This document shows positions 1-9,371 of a stretch of 64,000 nt of DNA, one piece after another; position 1 is the stretch's first letter, and every line of letters begins with the position of its first letter. This DNA is from Verrucomicrobiota bacterium. Its GTDB lineage: Bacteria; Verrucomicrobiota; Verrucomicrobiia; Verrucomicrobiales; Akkermansiaceae. A program made the translations under genes and the position numbers. Where the stretch lies: NCBI GenBank assembly GCA_030835305.1, contig JAURPJ010000097.1, positions 62,001-126,000 of the forward strand. The letters are read 5' to 3'. The notes beneath the pieces are model-generated. The model was not told the origin of the DNA, ran no database searches, and worked only from the letters and a program-made list of their open reading frames with translations.

Positions 1-405
1 GCGAACATCCCCGACATGATCAAAAAGCGCCTCTGCCTTCATGCGAACATGCCACTTTCCTGTCATGTAAGTGGTGTAACCCGCATCGCTCATCAACTGG
101 GGCCAAAGGCGGCGCTCGCCCATCTTTGCCTCTTCCCTCTGGGCATACCAGAGATGGCGCCCCGTCATCATCATATTGCGGCTCGCCACACAAATCGCAC
201 CATTCCACCCGCCTGAATTGTAGGCGTGGGTGAATTGGGTCCCCGAAGCAAACAACTTGTCCAGATTCGGGGTCTTCACCCCCGTGAGTCCCAACGAGCC
301 TATCGCCTCGTATGTCATATCGTCCGCGAATATGAACAGGATATTTGGCTTCTCAGCCGCGGAAACAAGGGAGATGAGAACAAGAAATGGGGTGAAGATG
401 CGCAT
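1..405 (-). CDS. Sulfatase, N-terminal part (runs off the window)
   Basis: The first 135 residues of a secreted type I sulfatase, which would hydrolyse sulfate esters, probably on polysaccharides, in the periplasm or outside the cell. A short hydrophobic signal peptide (MRIFTPFLVLISLVSA) is followed directly by KPNILFIFADD, the family's N-terminal metal-binding strand with its Asp pair. CVASR near residue 75 matches the C-x-[PA]-S-R motif whose Cys is matured to formylglycine, and TGKWH near residue 125 is the usual lysine/histidine motif. The ATG at 403-405 places the signal peptide exactly at the start. The rest of the gene lies left of the window, so the substrate class cannot be judged. 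Confidence 0.9.
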   Translation of the reverse strand, partial: MRIFTPFLVLISLVSAAEKPNILFIFADDMTYEAIGSLGLTGVKTPNLDKLFASGTQFTHAYNSGGWNGAICVASRNMMMTGRHLWYAQREEAKMGERRLWPQLMSDAGYTTYMTGKWHVRMKAEALFDHVGDVR

Positions 406-498
406 GAGGGAATTCTACGCAGAAATTGGAGTATTTTGACACTTAACATTCACTTTTTTCGCTGTTAATACCTCCCAGCCGGCAATTGCGGGCACACG

Positions 499-1668
499 AT
501 GAGTCGCTCCAATTCCCCAACCCTCAGTCACCGGCTTGAGTATTGCGCCTATCGCGCATTCGAGTGGATGTTCAGGATGATGGCGCTGGAAACCATCTTC
601 AGACTCGGCGAATTCATAGGACGGATTGTGCATCGCTGCAATACCGGTCGAAGGCAACAAGTGATCCGTAACCTTCGCCTCGCATTTGGCGACGAAAAAT
701 CGCGACCGGAAATCGAACAACTCGCCGCAGAGGTTTTTGAGCGCACCGGAGCCAATTTCCTTACTTCGCTCAAGATTCCCTTTTTAAGTGACAACGAAAT
801 ACTGAGCAGGCTTCACTTCGAAGGGTTGGCCGAAGTCTTCGAGGCCACCGACAAAGGCGGCATTGTCATGGTCTCCACGCACATGGGAAACTGGGAACTA
901 CTTGCTCAGGCCATCTTCTTGGCCGAGGGAAAATTTAAAGTTGGAACACACTATCGCCCTCTCAACAACGCCCTAATTAATGCTGTCGTTGAACGCCGGA
1001 GAAAGCGGCGGGGCCTACAACTGTTCGCCAAAAAGTCCTCCACCCACCAAATCGCCAGCTTCGTTCGGGAAGGCGGCGCCATGGGCATCCTGGCCGACCA
1101 ACGGGTTGGCGGGCGCGGAGCGGCCTGTCTCTTTTTTGGTCGACCCACCACCTGCTCGCCACTGCCTCACTTGATTGCCAAGCGGGGAAAAGGCCTCCTC
1201 TTCAGCCTCTCTTGTGAAACGGTCGGAACGGCCCACTGGCAGATCTCCTTCAGGCATATCCCGACAATCTCCGCCCAAGCGTGTGCCAATAGCATCGAAC
1301 AGAACTGGCGCCGATCACCGGTCGATGTTTTTTGGTACGAAGACCGCTGGCGAATCCAGGGAAAGCGACCCCTTGCTTTTCTCAACAAATATCAGGACGA
1401 TCTTGAGACTCCCCGCCCCCTTCGGTCCGTGAACCTCGCCCCTGAAAATTGCGAGCTACCCTATCCCGGTCACCTGATCACCCAGGAACATCAGGAAGTG
1501 AACTTCGCTGAAAGCGATCAATCACTCCGCCGTAAGCTCAGAGAAATCTCAGATTCCAGCACAACTCCGGTCGACGTCTTTCTTTGCCCAAGATCTCAAA
1601 TTAAACGCATTAAAAAGCTCTCAGGAAAAATACTGGCTCTTCCGGCCGAAGAAGAATACCTCTCGTGA
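499..1668 (+). CDS. LpxL/HtrB-like lipid A acyltransferase with C-terminal extension
   Basis: A lysophospholipid-acyltransferase-fold enzyme of the LpxL/LpxM family, expected to add a secondary acyl chain to Kdo-lipid A at the inner membrane. The catalytic H-x4-[DE] motif is HMGNWE (His128, Glu133), and RLAF..D at residues 60-66 and the GILADQR block near 195 are also typical. It is 389 residues where LpxL is usually about 300-320. The last 70-80 residues are not recognised and contain a short patch, [19 protein letters not shown], that could be a separate small domain. It lies one base-pair overlap before the UDP-glucose dehydrogenase reading frame, with which it is probably co-transcribed. 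The acyl donor and the position modified cannot be told from sequence. Confidence 0.85.
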   Translation: MSRSNSPTLSHRLEYCAYRAFEWMFRMMALETIFRLGEFIGRIVHRCNTGRRQQVIRNLRLAFGDEKSRPEIEQLAAEVFERTGANFLTSLKIPFLSDNEILSRLHFEGLAEVFEATDKGGIVMVSTHMGNWELLAQAIFLAEGKFKVGTHYRPLNNALINAVVERRRKRRGLQLFAKKSSTHQIASFVREGGAMGILADQRVGGRGAACLFFGRPTTCSPLPHLIAKRGKGLLFSLSCETVGTAHWQISFRHIPTISAQACANSIEQNWRRSPVDVFWYEDRWRIQGKRPLAFLNKYQDDLETPRPLRSVNLAPENCELPYPGHLITQEHQEVNFAESDQSLRRKLREISDSSTTPVDVFLCPRSQIKRIKKLSGKILALPAEEEYLS

Positions 1669-1694
1669 AGAATTCGCCACTTTACAAAACAAAA

Positions 1695-3053
1695 ATGAAA
1701 ATCTGCTGCATCGGTGCAGGCTATGTCGGAGGTCCCACCATGGCAATGATCGCGACCAAATGTCCGGATATCGACGTCACCGTCGTAGACATCAATGCCG
1801 AACGAATCGCAGCCTGGAATAGCGAGGCGCTTCCAATCTTCGAGAAAGGGTTGGACGAACTTGTCATCGCCGCCCGCGGACAAAATCTCTTCTTCAGCAC
1901 CAACGTCGATCAAAGCATTGATGAGGCCGACATCGTCTTTATCTCCGTCAACACCCCCACCAAGACCTACGGCACCGGGGCCGGAAAAGCCTCCGACCTC
2001 AAATACATCGAGCTCTGCGCCCGCAAGATCGCAGAAGTCTCCACCACCGACAAAATCGTTGTCGAAAAATCCACCCTCCCGGTCCGCACAGCATCGACTA
2101 TCAAGAGGATCCTTAAGAACTGCCCCAGCGAAGCCCAGTTCGAGGTCCTCTCCAATCCCGAATTCCTCGCCGAAGGCACCGCCATCAAAGACCTTCAGGA
2201 ACCCGACCGCGTCCTCATTGGTGGTGATCAAACCCCCGAAGGTCTGGCCGCGATCCAAACCCTCTTCGATATCTACGCCCGCTGGGTCTCACCCGACCGT
2301 ATCCTCACCACCAATGTCTGGTCCTCCGAACTATCCAAGCTCACCGCCAACGCCTTTCTCGCCCAGCGCATCTCCTCCATCAACGCCATCTCAGCGCTCT
2401 GCGAAGCAACCGAAGCCAATGTCGATGAAGTCGCGCGCGCCGTCGGTAGCGATTCCCGCATCGGCCCGAAGTTCCTCAAATCATCCGTCGGCTTCGGCGG
2501 GTCCTGCTTCCAAAAAGACGTCCTCAATCTGGTTTACCTCTGTGAACACTACGGCCTCACTGAAGTCGCCCAGTATTGGGAGCAGGTCATTTTAATGAAC
2601 AACTATCAGCGCAAACGCTTCGTTCAGCGCATGGTCACCACCCTTTTCAACACCGTCGCTGGAAAGAAAATCGCCGTCCTCGGTTTCGCCTTCAAAAAGG
2701 ACACCAACGACACCCGCGAGTCCGCCGCCATTTACATCTGCCGCGACCTCCTCGACGAACAAGCCGAGATCCACATTTACGACCCCAAGGTTTCTCACAA
2801 ACAAATCTGTGCCGACCTCGGAATCCCCGAAGGTCACCCCGGAGTCCACATCCACTCCTCCGCCTCTGACGCCTGCGCCAACGCCCACGCTGTCGCCGTC
2901 CTCACCGAGTGGGATGAATTCACTGAACTCGACTTCCAATCGATCTTCGACAACATGCTCAAACCCTCCTTCATCTTCGACGGCCGTAACATCCTCGACC
3001 TCGAAGCCCTCCGCAAAATCGGCTTCGAAACCCACGCTGTGGGGAAGGTGTAG
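1695..3053 (+). CDS. ugd: UDP-glucose 6-dehydrogenase
   Basis: Oxidises UDP-glucose to UDP-glucuronate with two NAD+, in the cytoplasm, supplying uronic acid for surface polysaccharide. The N-terminal Rossmann motif is [11 protein letters not shown]. The catalytic cysteine sits in [10 protein letters not shown] (about residue 271), and [13 protein letters not shown] marks the C-terminal UDP-binding domain. The length (452 aa) and wording of the motifs resemble the animal-type branch (UGDH) more than the shorter Ugd/TuaD type. The ATG at 1695 puts the Rossmann strand at the N terminus as in homologues; an in-frame GTG at 1665, overlapping the upstream stop, would add ten residues. With the epimerase at 4361 it could form a UDP-glucuronate to UDP-galacturonate route. 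Confidence 0.92.
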   Translation: MKICCIGAGYVGGPTMAMIATKCPDIDVTVVDINAERIAAWNSEALPIFEKGLDELVIAARGQNLFFSTNVDQSIDEADIVFISVNTPTKTYGTGAGKASDLKYIELCARKIAEVSTTDKIVVEKSTLPVRTASTIKRILKNCPSEAQFEVLSNPEFLAEGTAIKDLQEPDRVLIGGDQTPEGLAAIQTLFDIYARWVSPDRILTTNVWSSELSKLTANAFLAQRISSINAISALCEATEANVDEVARAVGSDSRIGPKFLKSSVGFGGSCFQKDVLNLVYLCEHYGLTEVAQYWEQVILMNNYQRKRFVQRMVTTLFNTVAGKKIAVLGFAFKKDTNDTRESAAIYICRDLLDEQAEIHIYDPKVSHKQICADLGIPEGHPGVHIHSSASDACANAHAVAVLTEWDEFTELDFQSIFDNMLKPSFIFDGRNILDLEALRKIGFETHAVGKV

Positions 3054-3241
3054 AAAAACGGCGGAAAAGGAGGACGCATTATCCCTCAATGACTTGTGTT
3101 CGAGTAATTGGAAGTGGTTTGACAAACAAATGCAACACGCCGTCCTACAGAATCACTCGATCAAATAAACCGGCGACTCTCCTACTTCAGCCAACTCGAT
3201 AACCTCACCAAGGCATCGAGCACATTGAAAAACTCACCCGG

Positions 3242-4246
3242 CTATGGTCCGGCGAAGGAGCGGCCGTTGCACCACAGCATGATAATTTGATCGTCTTCGC
3301 CCTCGAAGCGAAGGGTATACACTTCTTCCTCCGTTTCCAACTTCTCCACAAACGTAGCCGAACCCAGTTGCTCTAGAAAGACCTGAAGCATTCGGAATCC
3401 ATCCCGCTTACGCCACTCTCCCTCAATTCGTTCATCTACCAAACCGAAGCCATCCGCCACTATGCGCCACCAGTAAACCTGCTCCACAAACCCGGAGCAG
3501 ATTACAATTACAAGGTAGCGGAGCACGAAGACTCCGTATTCAAATTCCGAAACACTAAGCGGGTTTTCCGGGGCATTCGGGTGTTTGTAGGTCGCCGTCA
3601 CCGGCGACCAGGTTCCGGTTCTCACGAGAGGCCAATTCACTTCAGAAATCACCACCCGATCATCACATTGCGGCATCACCCTAGGAGTCAGTTCCATATT
3701 TTGATTTCCCAAACCCCGATGACAAAAGCCGGCGTCGTGCATTCACTTCATGGTCGTCCCAAATTTCTCAAGCAGCCCCACTAAGAGATCCGCCGGACCA
3801 CACTCCGAATATATCGCGGACAACTCGGCCTTCAAACGCCTCAAACCGCTGAGATATTCTGAAAAATAATAACTCTCTGCCAAGCCCCCATTTTCCCAGC
3901 GATCAAAATAGACCAACGGCTCTGGAGTCCCCACCCCATGCTTCTGCAAAAAACAGGGAGCCTGGAACGATCTCGCCGCCTTCGAGCCCTGCTCCCGATC
4001 ATAGCGATCTTTCCAGCCTCCCTGCCGGCCAAAAGCCTTCACCGCCACCTGCACCAAGCATCCTTCCCTCTCAAAGCACAAAACCACAACGCGATTACGT
4101 CCTTCTGCCAACAGCCCCTCCTTTTGCGAAAAAACCTCCTCCCATAATCCCTTAATTCGTCCCTCATCAAAAGCATCCACCGGGTCACAGCTGACCTCAC
4201 CGGTCAACCCGTCGTGATAATACTTTTGAAACTGACCTTGCCTCAT
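3242..4246 (-). pseudogene. Broken chimera: LPS-core sugar kinase N-terminal part joined to glycosidase-like C-terminal part
   Basis: One continuous frame interrupted by an in-frame TGA at 3743-3745. Before the stop, residues 1-167 resemble a WaaP/Kdo-kinase-like protein kinase fold: VAVKAFGRQGGWKDR carries the ATP-binding lysine and FLQKHGVGTPEPL follows. Straight after the stop the frame continues MHDAGFCHRGLGNQNMEL, a degenerate kinase catalytic loop (HRGL where HRDL is expected). From about 3690 leftwards the protein stops looking like a kinase. Instead ISEVNWPL, YVFVLRYL-like and EQVYWWRIVADGFGLVD segments resemble the C-terminal part of glycosidase-like proteins encoded beside such kinases. 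The simplest reading is a deletion fusing two neighbouring genes, plus a nonsense mutation. It is probably non-functional. The family names are from memory of motifs and unverified. Confidence 0.6.
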
Positions 4247-4360
4247 TCATCCTTCCTTACGGCCTTCCGGATTCAAAGGCACCGCTTTGAGCAAATCCAC
4301 GATCTCCACCCGACACGATTCGCCCTCGACGAGGACCACACTCACCATTATTCTGGAGGG

Positions 4361-5311
4361 ATGCATTACCTCGTCACAGGGGGAGCTGGATTCATCGGCT
4401 CCCACCTAGTTGAAGCCCTTCTTGCCCAAGGAAACGAGATCACAGTCATCGACGACTTTAATGACTACTACGCTCCCCGGATCAAACACCAAAACCTCTC
4501 CGCTTCCCTCTCAAAAATCACCCTCGTCCAAGGCGACATCCGTGATGCCATCCTCGTGGAAAGGACATTCGCGAAGGGCTCTTTCGATGGAGTCATCCAC
4601 CTCGCCGCCCGTGCAGGCGTCCGACCTTCCATCCAATCTCCTAAGCTTTACTTCACGACCAACATCGACGGCACTTTTAACCTTCTCGAGGCCTGCCGCT
4701 ACCATGGCGTCCAAAACTTCATCTTCGCTTCATCCTCCTCGGTCTATGGCATGAATGAAAAGGTCCCCTTCTCAGAAACCGATGCTCTCAACCGCACCAT
4801 CTCACCCTATGCAGCCACAAAGCTTGCGGCCGAGCAGATTTGCTCAAACTACTCCCATCTCTTCGGTATTCGCTGCATGTGTCTCCGCTTCTTCACAGTT
4901 TACGGACCACGCCAACGCCCTGATCTCGCCATCTCAAAATTCACCAAAAAAATTCTCTCCAACGACCCGATCAAGCAATACGGCGACGGATCAACGGCTC
5001 GCGACTACACCTACATCGACGACATCGTGCAAGGCATCCTCACTGCCATTGATTACCACGATTCCCCCTTCGAGATCTTTAACCTCGGCGGATCCGCCAC
5101 CACCACCCTCGCCAGCCTGATCGCACTCGTGGAAGAAGCCTGTGAAAAAAAGGCGAAAGTTGAAATCACCGGAGACCAACCAGGCGATGTCCCCAGAACT
5201 TTCGCGGATGTCTCCAAAGCTCACGAACTTCTTGGCTACGCTCCCCAAACCCCCATCGCAAAGGGGATCAAAAAATACGTGGCTTGGTTTCAGGAAAACC
5301 ATCCGTCATGA
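4361..5311 (+). CDS. NAD-dependent nucleotide-sugar epimerase (UDP-glucuronate 4-epimerase-like)
   Basis: An extended short-chain dehydrogenase that likely epimerises C4 of a UDP-sugar, probably UDP-glucuronate given the upstream Ugd. The NAD-binding motif is TGGAGFIGSHL at residues 5-15. The catalytic set is a Ser-rich FASSSSVYG with the tyrosine in SPYAATK, and RFFTVYGPRQRPDLA and GDGSTARDYTYIDD are the family's substrate-binding stretches. The ATG at 4361 is chosen because the Rossmann strand begins there and GGAGGG lies directly in front, although that spacing is unusually short; the frame is open for 49 more codons upstream. The stop overlaps the ATG of the decayed glycosyltransferase (ATGA), so the two were once translationally coupled. 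Confidence 0.9.
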   Translation: MHYLVTGGAGFIGSHLVEALLAQGNEITVIDDFNDYYAPRIKHQNLSASLSKITLVQGDIRDAILVERTFAKGSFDGVIHLAARAGVRPSIQSPKLYFTTNIDGTFNLLEACRYHGVQNFIFASSSSVYGMNEKVPFSETDALNRTISPYAATKLAAEQICSNYSHLFGIRCMCLRFFTVYGPRQRPDLAISKFTKKILSNDPIKQYGDGSTARDYTYIDDIVQGILTAIDYHDSPFEIFNLGGSATTTLASLIALVEEACEKKAKVEITGDQPGDVPRTFADVSKAHELLGYAPQTPIAKGIKKYVAWFQENHPS

Positions 5312-6430
5312 AGATCGCCATTATTCGCAGCGAGTGCTCTTTCACCAAAGGGGGGGAGCGGAACGCTACGCAGCAAACCTTTGTCGGGAGCTCTGCGAAA
5401 TGGGTCATCAAGTCTGGGTCATCGCTGAAATCTTCGCCGACAATGTCCATCCGGACCTCATCCACATACCAGTCAAAGTGAACTGGGCCACCTCGGCCAC
5501 TCGCAATCGTTCCTTCAATCAAAACGCCCAAAAGGCTGCCCACCAACTCAGCGCCGATCAAGTCATCGCCCTCTCCCTCTGTTATCCTTCCGATGCCTCC
5601 CGCGTCTCGGATCCTCTCCATTGCTACTGGATGGGCCTCCGCTACCCCGGAAAAATCCGCTACTTCATCGAACGACTCAATCCGCGGCACCGCGCCATCT
5701 TAAAATTGGAATGCGAGATCATGTCGCCCCAAAACACCCGCATCATTGTCACGAACTCCAGACTCTCAAAAAAGCTGATCGGGCAATATTACGGCTACCC
5801 CCAAGACCGCATTCACGTCATTTAAAATGGCGTCGATTATGAGCAATTCTCCCCCGACCACAACATTCGGGAAGACTCAACCCTCACGCTTTTTTTCGTT
5901 GGCCAGGACTTCCAACGCAAAGGGCTTGCCGAAGTCATTGACGACCCTCGCCCTAGTTCACAATGCCGGCCATCCCTGCCCCCTGCGCGTCATCGGTCGC
6001 GACGACCCAGTTTCCTTCACAAAACAAGCCGTCCGCCTCAACATTCTCAACGCCATCTCATTCGAAGGCCCTACAAAAAAAAATCCAAGAAGCCTACCAA
6101 AGCTCCGACCTGTTTGTCTTCCCATCCTTATATGATCCTTTTGCAAACGTCGTTCTCGAATCTCTCGCCTGCGGACTCCCGGCACTCACAACTACCACGA
6201 ATGGCTCATCGGAAATCATTACCCAAGACACAGATAGATACGTCATGAAAGGGGCCACCGATCACCTCGCCAAAGACCTCGCCGATCGCATTCAAGAATT
6301 CTGCAAACTCTCCCCGGATGAGCGCTCCATGATGCGGAAAGCAGCCATCGAAAGAGCCACCGCCATGTCCGATGGAGAATCTTTATTTACTTCAATTAAA
6401 AGCCCGAACCTGGATGCTGAAAAATCATAA
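5308..6430 (+). pseudogene. Decayed WaaG-like glycosyltransferase (GT4)
   Basis: A GT4 glycosyltransferase resembling LPS core glucosyltransferase WaaG can be read only by joining four pieces. Piece 1 (MKIAIIRSECSFTKGG) ends in a run of seven G at about 5350-5356, where one base is missing. Piece 2 (AERYAANLCRELCEMGHQV to DRIHVI) ends at an in-frame TAA at 5822-5824, where NGVDYEQFSP continues in the same frame. Near 5942 one extra base moves the frame to TLALVHNAGHPCPLRVIGR. At a run of nine A (6073-6081) one more base moves it to KIQEAYQSSDLFVFPSLYDPF, which holds the E-x7-E donor-binding region (FANVVLESLACGLP). Three indels and one nonsense codon make a functional protein very unlikely. 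The ATGA overlap with the epimerase shows it was part of that operon. Confidence 0.85.
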
Positions 6431-6481
6431 GGAGTTTGAAGTTCGTTTCCTGGAACTCGTTTCGAGTCTCATTTCTTCCTC

Positions 6482-8227
6482 TTAAACCTCGGCGCGCTCA
6501 GAAACAATCTCTCCCTGGTCCAATTCAATCACGCGGCTCGCAATCTTGGTCGTGGACAGTCGATGGGCAATCAGCAAAGTCGTCCGACCTTTCACCAAAT
6601 CCACTAATTCAGACTGGATAACTGCCTCGCTTTCATTATCGAGCGCACTCGTTGCCTCATCCAAAAGAAGAATGGGCGCATCCTTCAAGAAGGCCCGGGC
6701 GATGGCGATGCGCTGCCGCTGGCCACCCGACAAACTTCTTCCCATTTCAGAGACTGCAGTGTCATAGCCATGCTCCTGCTTCAGGATAAAATCATGCGCG
6801 TTCGCTTTTTTTGCCGCACTGATTATCTCTTCCTCATTGGCATCGGAGCGCCCAAGTAGAATATTCTCTCGAATGGTTCCTTGAAACAAAACAGCAGTCT
6901 GCGATACGACTGCAATTTGATCGCGGAGCTCCCTCTTCGCCCATTCCCTCACATCGATCCCACTCACCGTCACGCCTCCCGACTTCACATCATAGAAACG
7001 CGGAATCAAATTAAAGAGACTCGACTTTCCTCCTCCACTCGGACCAATTAAAGCCACACACTGGCCGGGTTCAATCGTTAGGTTGATGCCACGAAGGAAG
7101 ACTTCGTCACCATAACCAAAAGAGACGTCTTTAAAAATAACCCGACTTTCAAAATGCTGTGGACGCCTCGGATGCTCGGGATCATCCAAATTATCCACCG
7201 CGAGGGAAATTTCCTCCAGTCGCTCGAGTGAGGCATCGGCCTGCTTCAGATTTGCGTGAATCGCACCCAACTTTTTCACAGGCTCGTAGCAGAGATAGAG
7301 AGCCATCGCGATGGCCATAAAGCTCGAAAGTTTCATTCCCTGTTGCGCTCCCAGATAGATCGCCACCGTCAGGCCGACCACCGAAACAAACTCCACCGAA
7401 GGCGAAATCAATTGCTTGTATTTCACCACCTCCATTGAGTAGCGGATGATTCCCTTAATCCGGCTACGGAATTTTTGAATAACCGCATGCTGGAGATTGT
7501 AAGCCCTAATGTCGAGAGGCGCCTGAATCGACTCGGAAATTTGCCCGCTCAAATCACCGGCACTGGCTTGTAAGCTTCGAGCCTTATCTCCCAAGCGCTT
7601 CGTGATCGCACGCAGAGGCAGAACACACAGTGGAATTGAGAAAATTGAAAAGAGCACGAGGGAGGCCCCTTGGTTCGAAACAGCCTCAGAAATCAAAAAG
7701 ATCAGAGCTGCCATCAAAACCGCCGGTTGTTTAATGAGATCAACCGCCACCTTGCCTACCGTCGATCGAACCACCTCGGTATCCCCCACGAGGCGTGCAA
7801 GCAGATCTCCCGCCTGCCTCTTTTGAAAAAAGGCAACCGGTAAAGTCTGCAACTTTGTAAAGACCTCATCGCGGACCTGTTCCAAAAAACGAAACCCGCA
7901 ATAACTAATGAGATAGGTATTCAAAAACCCTCCGGCAGCGCGAAAGAGAAACATCAGAGGAAGCCACGCACAAGCAGCGGCCAGCACCCAATCGGCAGGC
8001 AGGCGCTCGAACCAATTCATGAGCACTTCCACAAAGAAACTGTTTTCGTTCTCGTCACCCCCGGCATCAACCTGATCGTCCTCAAAGATGAGAGGCAGCA
8101 CCACCTTCGCAGCCAGAGGCAACCCGGCTCCAGTCGCCGCGGCGTAAACCAATCCGGCCAAGACACTTCCTGCAAGCTGCCACTTAACGGGCTTGAAGTA
8201 TTTGAAATAGGGCTGAAAACGCTTCAT
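6482..8227 (-). CDS. ABC exporter, MsbA-like (fused membrane and ATPase domains)
   Basis: A half-size ABC exporter, 581 residues. The first ~320 residues carry the six-helix transmembrane domain, with an acidic periplasmic loop at about 51-63. The ATPase domain has Walker A GPSGGGKSS at about 395-403, the Q-loop VVSQTAVLFQ, the signature LSGGQRQR near 499, Walker B ILLLDEATSALD near 519-530, and the H-loop IAHRLST. It is expected to work as a homodimer in the inner membrane. Family size and its place among LPS genes suggest lipid A-core flipping (MsbA), but lipid or peptide export by related proteins cannot be excluded. It is transcribed towards the pseudogene and diverges from kdsD across 68 bases. 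Confidence 0.85.
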   Translation of the reverse strand: MKRFQPYFKYFKPVKWQLAGSVLAGLVYAAATGAGLPLAAKVVLPLIFEDDQVDAGGDENENSFFVEVLMNWFERLPADWVLAAACAWLPLMFLFRAAGGFLNTYLISYCGFRFLEQVRDEVFTKLQTLPVAFFQKRQAGDLLARLVGDTEVVRSTVGKVAVDLIKQPAVLMAALIFLISEAVSNQGASLVLFSIFSIPLCVLPLRAITKRLGDKARSLQASAGDLSGQISESIQAPLDIRAYNLQHAVIQKFRSRIKGIIRYSMEVVKYKQLISPSVEFVSVVGLTVAIYLGAQQGMKLSSFMAIAMALYLCYEPVKKLGAIHANLKQADASLERLEEISLAVDNLDDPEHPRRPQHFESRVIFKDVSFGYGDEVFLRGINLTIEPGQCVALIGPSGGGKSSLFNLIPRFYDVKSGGVTVSGIDVREWAKRELRDQIAVVSQTAVLFQGTIRENILLGRSDANEEEIISAAKKANAHDFILKQEHGYDTAVSEMGRSLSGGQRQRIAIARAFLKDAPILLLDEATSALDNESEAVIQSELVDLVKGRTTLLIAHRLSTTKIASRVIELDQGEIVSERAEV

Positions 8228-8295
8228 AGGCGAGGAAGAGCCTAGCCAACAACCTGCAGATCGCCAGCCTTACTTGGATTGACCCGGCCCCAACT

Positions 8296-9285
8296 TTGAG
8301 CAAAGATCCGCGTGTGGATTTCATCGCCAAAGGCCGCAAAACCCTCGAAATCGAAGCAACCCAACTGCTCATGCTCGCTGGTCGTCTCGACGGCTGCTTC
8401 GTCCAATCCGTCGAGGCGCTGGAAGAAACACTAATCGCTGGGAAAAAGATCGTCGTGATCGGTGTTGGCAAATCCGAAAGCATCGGCAATAAATTTGTGG
8501 CCACGCTCAATAGTACGGGCGCCACCGCCGTCAATCTGAGTTGCCAAAATGCCATTCACGGAGACCTCGGAGTCCTTGCGATCGGAGATCTTGTTGTCGC
8601 CCTAAGCTACTCGGGAGAAACCAGCGAGATGATCACGCTTCTTCCACACGTTAAAAAACGTGCTTTCCGCATCATCTCGATCACCGGAGCACCCGCCTCC
8701 ACCCTCGCCAAACACAGTGATCTCGTTCTCGACACCTCTATCGAGGAAGAGGCCTGCCCCCTGCAATTGGCGCCAACCTCCAGCACCACCAACATGCTTG
8801 GTCTCTGCGATGCCCTCGCCATGGTCCTTCTCGAGAAACGCGGCTTCCGGGCCGAAGACTTTGCCGAACTCCACCCCGGTGGAAACCTGGGAAAATACCT
8901 CCTCACTCGGGTCTCGGACATCATGAGAACGGGTGACGCGCTCGCGAAAATACCGATTAAGTCCCTGGTGCAGGATGCCGTCTTAAAAATGCTGGAATGT
9001 CGTGCCGGGGCGGCTGTCATCGTTAACTCCGACGAGTCGCTCGCGGGGATATTTACTCATGGCGATTTCGTGCGAGGTTACCAATCAAACCGCGAAATCG
9101 GAGACTCTCCAGTCATAGAGCACATGACTCGGAATCCCATCTCCATTCACCGCGATGACTTGGCCGTTGAAATCGTCCGAACCCTTCGCGAATACCGCAT
9201 CGATGACCTTGTCGTCGTGAATGATGAAAACCAAGCCGTCGGCCTTGTGGATGTTCAAGACCTCTCGCGACATGGGTTGAGCTAG
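8296..9285 (+). CDS. kdsD: D-arabinose 5-phosphate isomerase
   Basis: Interconverts ribulose 5-phosphate and arabinose 5-phosphate, the first committed step towards Kdo for lipopolysaccharide. The SIS domain covers about residues 35-170 (VIGVGKSESIGNKFVATL, HGDLGVL, ALSYSGETSEM, TSSTTNMLGLCDALA). HPGGNLGK precedes two CBS domains at about 205-329. The length matches the 320-330 residue KdsD/KpsF/GutQ family. The start chosen is TTG at 8296; no in-frame ATG lies in a sensible place, and a GTG at 8311 is the alternative. The gene stands alone, divergent from the MsbA-like exporter, which fits an LPS role. Confidence 0.93.
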   Translation: MSKDPRVDFIAKGRKTLEIEATQLLMLAGRLDGCFVQSVEALEETLIAGKKIVVIGVGKSESIGNKFVATLNSTGATAVNLSCQNAIHGDLGVLAIGDLVVALSYSGETSEMITLLPHVKKRAFRIISITGAPASTLAKHSDLVLDTSIEEEACPLQLAPTSSTTNMLGLCDALAMVLLEKRGFRAEDFAELHPGGNLGKYLLTRVSDIMRTGDALAKIPIKSLVQDAVLKMLECRAGAAVIVNSDESLAGIFTHGDFVRGYQSNREIGDSPVIEHMTRNPISIHRDDLAVEIVRTLREYRIDDLVVVNDENQAVGLVDVQDLSRHGLS

Positions 9286-9371
9286 ACTCAAGTGCATGGA
9301 ATCTTTATCAACGCCTGAAATTAACTCGGGAACGCACCCGAATCCCGCCAACCACCAGACCGGCAAGCTTT

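Noticed and set aside
1596-3125. Long open frames antisense to the UDP-glucose dehydrogenase gene
   Set aside because: They are rich in Gly/Asp/Val as expected from reverse reading of GC-rich third positions, and match no family.
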